Both the position numbers and the translations under genes were made by a program. A stretch of 13,344 bases of DNA from an uncultured Bacteroidota bacterium (GTDB taxonomy: Bacteria; Bacteroidota; Bacteroidia; NS11-12g; UBA955). The DNA is taken from assembly GCA_903959115.1 (NCBI GenBank), contig CAJBVU010000318.1:1-13344 (forward strand). Reading direction: 5' to 3'. The notes beneath the pieces were generated by a model. The model did not search any database. It was given only the letters and a program-made list of their open reading frames with translations, and was not told the origin of the DNA. The first letter of the stretch is position 1; every line of letters begins with the position of its first letter. Positions 1 through 5,777 of the stretch are shown one piece after another.

Positions 1-460
1 CAACCATGCAGACACATCGTTGACAGACTTTTTGAAAGCCAAATGGAACCTCAATAACTATGGTGAAGTTTATCTTCCAAGGCGTGGCGAAACCATCACG
101 TTAACAACCAAAAACTGGGATTTCTTGAAGTTGGCGATTAATAAATATGAGGGTGCTGGAATTACTATGCAAAATGGAAAATTCTATACGAATGGTGGCT
201 CGGAAGAAATCAAGAATTACACTTTTAAAATGGGATATTATTGGATGATTGGCGACAACCGATACAATAGTTTGGACTCTAGATATTGGGGCTATGTACC
301 TGAAGACCATATTGTTGGAAAGCCAGTATTCACCTTCTTTAGTATTAAGAAAGTAATGGCGATTGATCCAGAAACCAATCAACCTTTGAGCTACAATGGC
401 AACATGGAATATCGTTCCAAAGGAATTCGTTGGAGTAAGATTTTCAGTTGGATTGAATAA
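1..460 (+). CDS. lepB: Signal peptidase I, C-terminal part (5' end outside window)
   Basis: This is the C-terminal ~152 residues of a type I signal peptidase, the membrane-anchored serine protease that removes signal peptides from exported proteins. The frame is open from base 2 (base 1 ends a codon cut by the window) and ends with TAA at 458-460. The diagnostic sequence is GDNRYNSLDSRYWG, encoded from about base 251. It matches family box E (GDNxxxSxDSR), which lines the active site, and is followed by the usual V-P-x-D-x-I-V-G-K. The catalytic Ser and Lys and the N-terminal membrane anchor must lie upstream and cannot be checked. The stretch before box E is long, as in the large Bacteroidota forms of this enzyme. 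The gene converges with the minus-strand gene at 473-766, only 12 bases apart. The TTG at base 20 is an internal codon, not a start. Confidence 0.93.
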   Translation, partial: NHADTSLTDFLKAKWNLNNYGEVYLPRRGETITLTTKNWDFLKLAINKYEGAGITMQNGKFYTNGGSEEIKNYTFKMGYYWMIGDNRYNSLDSRYWGYVPEDHIVGKPVFTFFSIKKVMAIDPETNQPLSYNGNMEYRSKGIRWSKIFSWIE

Positions 461-481
461 TTAAGGATATAATTAATTCAA
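453..481. terminator. Possible bidirectional stem-loop terminator at convergent junction
   Basis: TTGAATAATTA (453-463) can pair with TAATT (470-474) plus ATTCAA (476-481). This gives an 11-base-pair AT-rich stem with a single bulged A at 475 and a six-base loop. It overlaps both stop codons of the convergent genes lepB and the muconolactone-isomerase-like gene. No clear T-run follows in either direction, so a terminator role is inferred from position and symmetry only. Confidence 0.35.
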
Positions 482-766
482 AGATATTGGCGGAATCATT
501 TGATCTGCCGAGTTGTAAAACATCAACCCATTAATTGTAGGAGTTAACCAATCAATTATGGGCATGTCTTCTAATATGCGATGAACATCTTCTTCTGAAT
601 CCGCTTCGATGCTACACCACCATTTATCCAAATTTTCAGAAACGGCATACATGTGAAATACGCCACGTTGGAACATTTCTTCCACGAAAGCCCTTTGCTT
701 GGGAATCAATCGCGCCATGCGCTCATCCATTCGGGAAATTTCGCTTTCTACAATAAATAGAGCCAT
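473..766 (-). CDS. Small muconolactone isomerase-like protein (dimeric alpha-beta barrel fold)
   Basis: A 97-residue protein whose size and pattern fit the muconolactone delta-isomerase-like group of small ferredoxin-like alpha-beta barrel proteins. It has an N-terminal beta strand (ALFIVESEI), a helix with I-P-K-Q (21-24) and a glycine turn (G35). A second strand (WWCSIEA, 49-55) precedes an S-E-E-D helix (57-60) and a D-M-P motif (67-69), and the last strand is GLMFYN (80-85). The family is 90-100 residues long and forms oligomers. A true catechol-pathway role is unlikely, because no aromatic-degradation genes are nearby. It is the last gene of the pyr operon: its ATG begins one base after the asparaginase stop, so it is probably co-translated. 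Substrate and role are unknown. A YciI-like or other small barrel protein is an alternative. Family assignment is by pattern recognition and is moderate. Confidence 0.6.
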   Translation of the reverse strand: MALFIVESEISRMDERMARLIPKQRAFVEEMFQRGVFHMYAVSENLDKWWCSIEADSEEDVHRILEDMPIIDWLTPTINGLMFYNSADQMIPPISLN

Positions 767-767
767 A

Positions 768-1799
768 TTACAACGGGGAATTTAATGGAACTACGTCGGA
801 ATAACCAACCCAGTTGCCTGCAAAGTTTAGATTTTCACAATACCCATATGATTTTAACGCTTCCATTTCCTCTGGCAAGAGCAATCCCAAGGATGATAAT
901 AAACCGTGTGCCACTTGATATTGTGGGCCCATTTTACCATCGTCGACCTTTATTGCAATACCCCATTTTTTTTCTGGAATCGACAAGCAATAGACGCCGT
1001 CAGCACCAGTTTTACCTACGACTCTCCCTTTGGTAACACGCATCAAATCAGTACAATAGCGCTTTGTCCCTGCAATCAATTCAGGATATTGGGTTACGGC
1101 ATGAACGATGCGTTTACATGCAGAATCCATCGCTTCGTCTTTCCAAGGCATAGGTGCTACCAGGTTTTTATATGCCAAGGCTTGATTGTACAAAGGCATG
1201 CCAAAAATGGGTGCAGAACATCCGTCCACACCCACACTTAAGTCATCTTCATTCATTTCATAGAATTGGGCCGTGACTGCTTTGATTGATTGATGCAATG
1301 GGTGTTGAGGACTTAAATAATCGACGAGTGAATACTCTTGTTTAACACAGTGAGCCAAAAATCCAGCGTGTTTACCACTGCAATTATTGTGCATACAAGT
1401 TGGCTCTAAATTGTTCTTTATCAATCGAACATAGTCGTTTTTACGGGTAGGCTGCTGTGCTCCACATTGTAGTGCATCTTTATTCAATTTCACCTTTGCC
1501 AAAACCACATCAACCACCTCTAAGTGCATTTCTTCTCCGTTGTGCGATGCGCACATGATGGCCAATTCCTTGGGTCCGAAGCCCAAATCGTCAAATCCAC
1601 CAGAAAGCAAAAAAGGAATGTGCTGAAAATATTTTAGTGCTGAACGAGGAAATGAACGCTGCTGTATATCGCCAACACTCCACAAAACTTTTCCGTTCTC
1701 ATCTACCACGCAAAAGGATCCTCTATGAAAACTCTCAACGATCCCACCCCTGAAATTTTGAACTAGGATGGGGTTTGAAGAAGTATTAAACTCTGTCAT
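768..1799 (-). CDS. L-asparaginase, type II Rhizobium etli-like (Asparaginase_II family)
   Basis: A 343-residue member of the Asparaginase_II family (the R. etli AnsA type, unrelated to the E. coli AnsA/AnsB fold). It hydrolyses L-asparagine to aspartate and ammonia, probably in the cytoplasm because no signal peptide is visible. Family landmarks are present in order: E22-S-x-H-R-G-S near the N-terminus, S53-x-x-K56 (RSALK), the CASHNGE motif with S85, and C140-S-G-K143-H. D192-G-C194-S-A-P and GK263TGADG follow. These match the two Ser-Lys pairs and the Cys/Lys metal site described for the R. etli enzyme, so it looks catalytically intact. It starts two bases after the pyrB stop and ends one base before the next gene. 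This places an aspartate-generating enzyme in the same transcript as aspartate carbamoyltransferase, a likely metabolic link (inference). Confidence 0.88.
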   Translation of the reverse strand: MTEFNTSSNPILVQNFRGGIVESFHRGSFCVVDENGKVLWSVGDIQQRSFPRSALKYFQHIPFLLSGGFDDLGFGPKELAIMCASHNGEEMHLEVVDVVLAKVKLNKDALQCGAQQPTRKNDYVRLIKNNLEPTCMHNNCSGKHAGFLAHCVKQEYSLVDYLSPQHPLHQSIKAVTAQFYEMNEDDLSVGVDGCSAPIFGMPLYNQALAYKNLVAPMPWKDEAMDSACKRIVHAVTQYPELIAGTKRYCTDLMRVTKGRVVGKTGADGVYCLSIPEKKWGIAIKVDDGKMGPQYQVAHGLLSSLGLLLPEEMEALKSYGYCENLNFAGNWVGYSDVVPLNSPL

Positions 1800-1801
1800 T
1801 T

Positions 1802-2731
1802 TTATAATCTCTGTTGACCCAATAAAAACAATACAGCCATTCTCACCGCAACACCATTTTCTACTTGCTGAAGGATCATACTGTGTTTAGAATCTGCCAC
1901 ATCACTGCTAATTTCCACCCCCCTATTAATTGGCCCTGGGTGCATAATACAAATATCTTTATCCAACCGATTCAACTTGTCTAATGTCAATCCATACAAA
2001 TTTGAATATTCTTTTAAAGATGGAAAATACCGCTGATCTTGTCGTTCCAACTGAATGCGCAACATATTTGCAACATCGCACCAATTGAGTGCTTCTTCCA
2101 AATTGTGCGACACCTTTACTCCTAAATGAGAAATATGCTTTGGAATGAGTGTTGCAGGGCCACAAACCATAACCTCAGCGCCTAACAATTGTAGGCTATA
2201 AATATTACTCAAGGCCACTCGAGAATGCAAAATATCACCTACAATTACCACTTTCTTACCTGCTACATCACCCAATCTTTCACGGATTGAGAATGCATCC
2301 AAAAGGGCTTGGGTTGGATGTTCATGTGTTCCGTCGCCCGCATTGATAATTTGCGCATCGATGTGTTTTGATAAAAAAAGGCAAGCTCCAGGGGCAGGAT
2401 GACGCATAACAACCATATCCACTTTCATACTGAGGATATTATTAACCGTATCGATCAAGGTTTCCCCCTTTTTTACGCTTGATGATGAACTAGAGAAGTT
2501 AATAGTATCAGCGCCCAAACGTTTTTCGGCAAGCTCAAATGAAACTCTGGTTCTAGTTGAATTTTCAAAAAACAAATTGGCGATGGTGATGTCGCGCAAA
2601 GCTGGCGTTTTCTTCACCGGACCGTTAAGCAACTCTTTGAAATTGTCTGCCGTTTCAAAAATCGTATGGATATGGGATGCACTTAATCCCTTAATTCCTA
2701 GTAGGTGTTTGATTGGTGTGTTAGATGTCAT
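1802..2731 (-). CDS. pyrB: Aspartate carbamoyltransferase catalytic subunit
   Basis: A 309-residue ATCase that joins carbamoyl phosphate and L-aspartate to form N-carbamoyl-L-aspartate, the committed step of pyrimidine synthesis. The carbamoyl-phosphate motif FFENSTRTR is at 54-62. S-V-K-K-G-E (85-90) supplies the 80s-loop lysine. R110-H-P, H-E-H-P-T-Q (136-141), V-G-D-I-L-H-S-R-V (164-172) and a C-terminal H-P-G-P-x-N-R-G complete the active site. The length fits the class that works as a simple catalytic trimer, as in Bacillus, and no pyrI regulatory gene is in the window. The ATG overlaps the pyrR stop as ATGA (2728-2731), so translation is probably coupled. A loop with six serines in a row (80-85) precedes the lysine loop. 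It was not confused with ornithine carbamoyltransferase, because the S-V-K-K-G-E loop and H-P-G-P-x-N-R-G are ATCase-type. Confidence 0.97.
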   Translation of the reverse strand: MTSNTPIKHLLGIKGLSASHIHTIFETADNFKELLNGPVKKTPALRDITIANLFFENSTRTRVSFELAEKRLGADTINFSSSSSSVKKGETLIDTVNNILSMKVDMVVMRHPAPGACLFLSKHIDAQIINAGDGTHEHPTQALLDAFSIRERLGDVAGKKVVIVGDILHSRVALSNIYSLQLLGAEVMVCGPATLIPKHISHLGVKVSHNLEEALNWCDVANMLRIQLERQDQRYFPSLKEYSNLYGLTLDKLNRLDKDICIMHPGPINRGVEISSDVADSKHSMILQQVENGVAVRMAVLFLLGQQRL

Positions 2732-3270
2732 TCCTTACTGCTTAAAAGCCACACTTGAGGATGATCTAACGACCAATCCACTTTTACATGTTCTCCTGTA
2801 CTTCTAGAATCCACCACTACCCCAGTGTAATTTGGGGAAATTGGCAATTCGCGTTGGAAACGGCGATCTACTAGGACCATCAATTCCACTTGCTTGGGCC
2901 TGCCAAAACTCATTAAGGCATCAATCGATGCACGCACGCTTCTACCGGTGTACAAGACATCATCTACCAAAATGATATTGAGGTTTTCAGTGGAGAAATT
3001 GATATTTGATTTCTTGGGCATAAAGATTTCACCCCGCCCAATATCATCCCTAAAAAAGGTATGATCGAGTTCGCCATATTTCAAATTGGTTTCGGGTTGA
3101 AGCTCTGTGATTACCTCTACCAATCGTTTAGACAATTGAATTCCTCTCGGTTGTAAACCGATGATGGCGGTGTTAGAAAAATCACCATGTAATTCTATCA
3201 ACTGTAACGCAAACCTTCTAATAATCAGGTTTAATTTGTTTTGGCTGATGAGCAATTTAGGCTGACTCAT
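2728..3270 (-). CDS. pyrR: PyrR: pyrimidine operon regulator / uracil phosphoribosyltransferase
   Basis: A 180-residue type I phosphoribosyltransferase of the PyrR group. The PRPP loop is V-D-D-V-L-Y-T-G-R-S (102-111). The family signature L-V-D-R-R-F-x-R-E-L-P-I (133-144), followed by an N-Y-T-G segment, separates PyrR from adenine or hypoxanthine phosphoribosyltransferases. PyrR proteins bind UMP and PRPP, and in Bacillus control pyr mRNA attenuation. Many also make UMP from uracil. Its position directly before pyrB, with a 4-base overlap, fits a regulatory role, but I found no attenuator-like leader in this operon, so RNA-based control is unproven here. The ATG lies 14 bases inside the end of the EVE gene, in another frame. 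Confidence 0.93.
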   Translation of the reverse strand: MSQPKLLISQNKLNLIIRRFALQLIELHGDFSNTAIIGLQPRGIQLSKRLVEVITELQPETNLKYGELDHTFFRDDIGRGEIFMPKKSNINFSTENLNIILVDDVLYTGRSVRASIDALMSFGRPKQVELMVLVDRRFQRELPISPNYTGVVVDSRSTGEHVKVDWSLDHPQVWLLSSKE

Positions 3271-3670
3271 TGGATAACAAAATTACGGTTTCAAACTCTT
3301 CTTTGGTGATAGCAATTACAGATAATCTTGGCTGTTTAATTAATCCGATGTTAGAAAGTCTTGGATCTGATTTTAAAACAGATAAAGACACAGGATTTTT
3401 AAGGGGATAAACGGGCTTAACATCTACAACTACCCAAGCAATTTCAGTGGTTGTAGGATCTTGGTAATGGGTTTTAACAACTTCCGCCACACCTACTACC
3501 TCTTTGCCTTCATTGCTGTGATAGAACAAACACAAATCACCCAATTCCATGCCTTTAAGATTATTTCTGGCCTGATAATTACGGACACCATCCCAAAACG
3601 TATGTCCGTCTTTCATGAACTTATCCCAACTGTATTTGAAGGGCTCAGATTTGATTAACCAAAAGTTCAT
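3257..3670 (-). CDS. EVE domain-containing protein (thymocyte nuclear protein 1-like)
   Basis: A 137-residue single-domain EVE protein (PUA-like fold). Diagnostic stretches are W4-L-I-K-S-E-P at the N-terminus and F-W-D-G-V-R-N-Y-Q-A-R-N (25-36). M-E-L-G-D (41-45), F-Y-H-S-N (49-53), V-V-G-V-A-E-V (58-64) and P-R-L-S-V (114-118) follow. EVE domains are thought to recognise modified nucleotides in nucleic acid. The free-standing bacterial form is widespread and its ligand in this organism is unknown. It is the first gene of the five-gene pyr transcript, and its stop codon lies inside pyrR. Its start faces the S24 repressor gene across a 178-base gap, suggesting shared control. The ATG is chosen because W-L-I-K-S-E-P is always near the N-terminus. 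Confidence 0.92.
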   Translation of the reverse strand: MNFWLIKSEPFKYSWDKFMKDGHTFWDGVRNYQARNNLKGMELGDLCLFYHSNEGKEVVGVAEVVKTHYQDPTTTEIAWVVVDVKPVYPLKNPVSLSVLKSDPRLSNIGLIKQPRLSVIAITKEEFETVILLSNESA

Positions 3671-3675
3671 ACAGG

Positions 3676-3706
3676 CAAAATAATATCAATTTGTACAAAG
3701 TCCAAA
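3676..3706 (-). promoter_or_regulatory. Putative promoter of the EVE-pyrR-pyrB operon
   Basis: Read on the minus strand, TTTG (3706-3703) is followed after 20 bases by TATTTTG (3682-3676). This resembles the Bacteroidota -33 TTTG and -7 TAnnTTTG boxes, with the -7 box one base short. The box ends five bases before the EVE ATG (3670), so transcription would begin at or next to the start codon, giving a leaderless mRNA. One copy of AATATCAATTT and the TTTGTACAAA palindrome sit on this promoter. Confidence 0.4.
3682..3692 (+). repeat. Direct repeat AATATCAATTT, copy 1
   Basis: First of two identical 11-base words in the divergent gap. It overlaps the proposed -7 region of the EVE operon and the TTTGTACAAA palindrome (3690-3699). 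A looser relative, ACAATTTCAAT, lies at 3741-3751. It may be an operator half-site, but nothing except repetition and position supports this. Confidence 0.45.
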
Positions 3707-3792
3707 CAAATCGGAGGCAGATAGAATCACCAATTTATAGACAATTTCAATGCTGATGAAAATATTGACAAAAAAAGTTGGATAAACTTGAC

Positions 3793-3803
3793 AATATCAA
3801 TTT
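3793..3803 (+). repeat. Direct repeat AATATCAATTT, copy 2
   Basis: Second copy, 111 bases after the first. It is preceded by TTGACA (3788-3793) and directly followed by the candidate promoter box TATGTTG (3804-3810) of the S24 repressor gene. The position fits autoregulation, by inference. Confidence 0.45.
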
Positions 3804-3848
3804 TATGTTGTTCATTTACCAAGCATAAAGTTGTCAATTTTTTTAACA

Positions 3849-4667
3849 ATGTACCTCAAAGAAAACCTCAAATTATTACGCAAACGCCGCAAACGGAGTC
3901 AGGAAGATGTCGCCAAGAGTCTATTACTCACGCGTTCTGCTTATAACAGCTATGAAAATGGCGTTGCCGAGCCTGGCATTCAAATTTTGATTCGTTTGTC
4001 GGAGTTTTTTCAAATCAACATAGACAAATTGATTCGCATCGATTTAAACTTGGTTGGTGAAATGCAACTTTCACAATTGGAAAAAGGATTCGACTTAGAT
4101 TTATCGGGTACACGGTTGCGGGTTTTGGCCACTACAATCAATTCGGATAACGAAGAAAATATAGAATTGGTTTCCGTGAAAGCCAAGGCAGGATATGCTA
4201 CAGGTTATGCGGATCCAGATTATATCAAAACACTACCCGCTTTTAATCTTCCATTTTTATCGGCAAATCGAAAATACAGAAGTTTCCCCATTTCAGGCGA
4301 CAGTATGCCACCGGTATCGGATGGTGCTTTTGTGACCGGTGAATACATCCAAGATTGGAACATGGTTAGGAATGGCCACCCTTATATCGTTGTTACACAA
4401 GATGATGGAATCGTATTCAAGGTACTGTACAATCGCGTAGAAGAGGATGGCACCTTTTTATTATGCAGTACAAATCCCGGATATGCACCTTATACAGTTA
4501 AAGTGAGTGAAATATTAGAGGTCTGGAAATTTGTCAACTATATCAATCCAAAATTCGAAGAGCCGAAAGCTACGGAGTCAGATGATATCGGTCCAGCAAT
4601 TCGGATGATCCAAAGAGAAATTGGGTTAATCAAAGACAAGGTTAAGAACATCGAAGAAAAGATATAA
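3849..4667 (+). CDS. XRE-type repressor with LexA-like S24 self-cleavage domain
   Basis: A 272-residue DNA-binding regulator. Residues about 3-60 form a helix-turn-helix of the XRE/Cro type (L-R-K-R-R-K-R-S-Q-E-D-V-A, then S-A-Y-N-S-Y-E-N-G). Residues about 105-230 are a peptidase S24 domain as in LexA and CI repressors. The cleavage-site pair is A114-G115, the nucleophile is S152 in S-G-D-S-M, and the general base is K191 in V-F-K-V-L. All three are present, so RecA-stimulated self-cleavage is possible. A charged helix (about 249-272) follows, perhaps a coiled coil for oligomerisation. I prefer ATG 3849, which places the HTH at the N-terminus in the usual way. An in-frame TTG at 3831 would add six residues and lies in an operator-like sequence. 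No prophage genes adjoin it. It is divergent from the EVE/pyr operon, and operator-like repeats separate them. Targets are unknown. Confidence 0.9.
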   Translation: MYLKENLKLLRKRRKRSQEDVAKSLLLTRSAYNSYENGVAEPGIQILIRLSEFFQINIDKLIRIDLNLVGEMQLSQLEKGFDLDLSGTRLRVLATTINSDNEENIELVSVKAKAGYATGYADPDYIKTLPAFNLPFLSANRKYRSFPISGDSMPPVSDGAFVTGEYIQDWNMVRNGHPYIVVTQDDGIVFKVLYNRVEEDGTFLLCSTNPGYAPYTVKVSEILEVWKFVNYINPKFEEPKATESDDIGPAIRMIQREIGLIKDKVKNIEEKI

Positions 4668-4686
4668 TCGTTTCTTTCATGAATTT

Positions 4687-4703
4687 AGGCATATAGAATG
4701 CCT
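4687..4703 (+). terminator. Possible weak hairpin after the S24 repressor
   Basis: AGGCAT (4687-4692) and ATGCCT (4698-4703) are exact reverse complements around a five-base loop, 20 bases after the repressor stop and before the pdhA promoter box. The stem is only six pairs and has no following T-run. Its location between two separately promoted genes fits a terminator, but weakly. Confidence 0.3.
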
Positions 4704-4722
4704 CAGTTTGAATGGATTGTTT

Positions 4723-4730
4723 TATTTTCG
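4723..4730 (+). promoter_or_regulatory. Putative -7 box of pdhA (TATTTTCG)
   Basis: TATTTTCG matches the Bacteroidota -7 form TAnnTTTG/TAnnTTCG and ends 21 bases before the pdhA ATG. A TTTG at 4707-4710 is closer than the usual -33 spacing. The same box plus a following CG or CGC occurs before the TPR gene at 5752, which supports it as a real promoter form in this genome. Confidence 0.45.
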
Positions 4731-4751
4731 CGAACACTTTATTCAGCGTAA

Positions 4752-5738
4752 ATGAAATTCAGTAAAAAAGTATACCTCGAGTGGTACAGGAGCATCCTAT
4801 TGCAACGACGTTTTGAAGAGAAAGCTGCACAATTGTATGGACAGCAAAAAATCAAAGGTTTTTGTCATTTATACATAGGTCAGGAAGCCATCACGGCGGG
4901 TATGATGTCGGCTATTAAGAAAGGCGACAAAGTAATTACGGCCTATCGTGATCACGGACACGCTTTGGCTATGGGCGTTTCTGCAAATGCAGTTATGGCA
5001 GAATTATTTGGCAAGGAAACTGGTTGTACTGGCGGTAAAGGTGGAAGCATGCACATGTTTTCAAAGGAATACAATTTTGTAGGCGGACATGGTATTGTTG
5101 GGGCGCAAATCCCAATGGGTGCCGGATTGGCATTTGCTGAACAATATAACAACACAGGGAATGTCAGCTTGACATTCTTTGGTGATGGTGCAGCCCGTCA
5201 GGGCGCCCTTCACGAGGCTTTTAATATGGCTATGTTATGGAAGTTACCCGCAGTATTTATCTGTGAGAACAACCAATATGCTATGGGAACCAGTGTAGAG
5301 CGGACAACAAACCTATTGGATATTTACAAGATTGGTTTGGGTTTTGATATGCCAAGTTTCCAGGTTGATGGAATGAAATGTGAAACTGTGCATGAAGCCA
5401 TTGCAGATGCTTGTGAGCATGCACGTACAGGAAAAGGTCCGGTTTTTCTTGAAATCAAAACGTATCGCTATCGTGGACATAGCATGAGTGATCCCGCTAG
5501 TTATCGTTCTAAAGAAGAAGTAGCGGATTACAAAACCAAAGATCCATTGGAGACTACCAAAGAGACCATTTTGAAGAAGAAGTTTGCTTCTGAGAAAGAA
5601 TTGGATGCGATGGAAGATGACATAATGACTATCGTTAATGCGAGTGTTGAATTCGCGGAGAACTCGAATTACCCAGATGCTTCTGAACTGTTTACAGATG
5701 TTTATATCGAAAACGATTACCCATATATTACCGACTAA
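4752..5738 (+). CDS. pdhA: Pyruvate dehydrogenase E1 component, alpha subunit
   Basis: A 328-residue thiamine-diphosphate-dependent E1 alpha subunit. With E1 beta it decarboxylates pyruvate and passes the acetyl group to the E2 lipoyl domain in the cytoplasmic pyruvate dehydrogenase complex. H-L-Y-I-G-Q-E-A (39-46) and Y-R-D-H-G-H (65-70) are active-site segments. G-G-K-G-G-S-M-H (94-101) follows. The ThDP/Mg motif runs from G-D-G-A-A-R-Q-G (144-151) to E-N-N-Q-Y-A-M-G-T-S (172-181). Y-R-Y-R-G-H-S-M-S-D-P (238-248) corresponds to the loop phosphorylated in mitochondrial E1. The length is typical. The E1 beta (pdhB) and E2 (pdhC) genes are not here. Bacteroidota often keep pdhC next to pdhA, so this copy appears to be transcribed alone. 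A branched-chain 2-oxoacid E1 alpha is a less likely reading. Confidence 0.93.
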   Translation: MKFSKKVYLEWYRSILLQRRFEEKAAQLYGQQKIKGFCHLYIGQEAITAGMMSAIKKGDKVITAYRDHGHALAMGVSANAVMAELFGKETGCTGGKGGSMHMFSKEYNFVGGHGIVGAQIPMGAGLAFAEQYNNTGNVSLTFFGDGAARQGALHEAFNMAMLWKLPAVFICENNQYAMGTSVERTTNLLDIYKIGLGFDMPSFQVDGMKCETVHEAIADACEHARTGKGPVFLEIKTYRYRGHSMSDPASYRSKEEVADYKTKDPLETTKETILKKKFASEKELDAMEDDIMTIVNASVEFAENSNYPDASELFTDVYIENDYPYITD

Positions 5739-5751
5739 AATTTTAATTTCT

Positions 5752-5759
5752 TATATTCG
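5752..5759 (+). promoter_or_regulatory. Putative -7 box of the TPR-ribH operon (TATATTCG)
   Basis: TATATTCG followed by CGCC ends 18 bases before the TPR gene's ATG. It is nearly identical in form and placement to the box before pdhA. No clear TTTG -33 element is visible in the short 39-base gap after pdhA. It would drive the six-gene run ending at 11043. Confidence 0.45.
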
Positions 5760-5777
5760 CGCCCTCTTTTAACTATT

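Larger units (their letters stand above)
3671..3848. promoter_or_regulatory. Divergent intergenic region between EVE/pyr operon and S24 repressor
   Basis: The longest non-coding gap in the window. It holds an 11-base word, AATATCAATTT, twice in the same orientation (3682-3692 and 3793-3803), one copy near each gene start. There is a perfect 10-base palindrome TTTGTACAAA at 3690-3699. TTGACA occurs at 3765-3770 and 3788-3793, with its reverse complement TGTCAA at 3832-3837. A small inverted repeat, AAGTT/AACTT, lies at 3775-3789. Such clusters are typical of repressor operators next to the repressor's own gene. Assignment to the neighbouring S24 regulator is inference. Promoter boxes for the repressor are unclear: TATGTTG (3804-3810) and TAAAGTTG (3826-3833) are imperfect candidates. 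Confidence 0.5.

Noticed and set aside
785..1241. Two overlapping plus-strand frames opposite the asparaginase gene.
   Set aside because: They lie antisense to a strongly conserved enzyme, resemble no family, and have no promoter box.
2728..3270. PyrR-binding attenuator or leader RNA controlling the operon.
   Set aside because: The genes overlap, and there is no leader between pyrR and pyrB. No anti-terminator or terminator pair was visible before EVE.
3831..3848. Upstream TTG start for the S24 repressor, adding six residues.
   Set aside because: The ATG at 3849 places the HTH directly at the N-terminus as in related proteins, and 3831-3837 looks like part of an operator-like repeat.
3671..4667. 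Prophage or mobile-element remnant suggested by the S24 repressor.
   Set aside because: No integrase, phage structural gene, attachment-site repeat or tRNA is present, and neighbours on both sides are core metabolic genes.
3257..4667. Anti-phage defence module built from EVE and the S24 regulator.
   Set aside because: No nuclease, methyltransferase or toxin partner is next to them, and EVE is embedded in a pyrimidine operon. It is kept only as a regulatory question.
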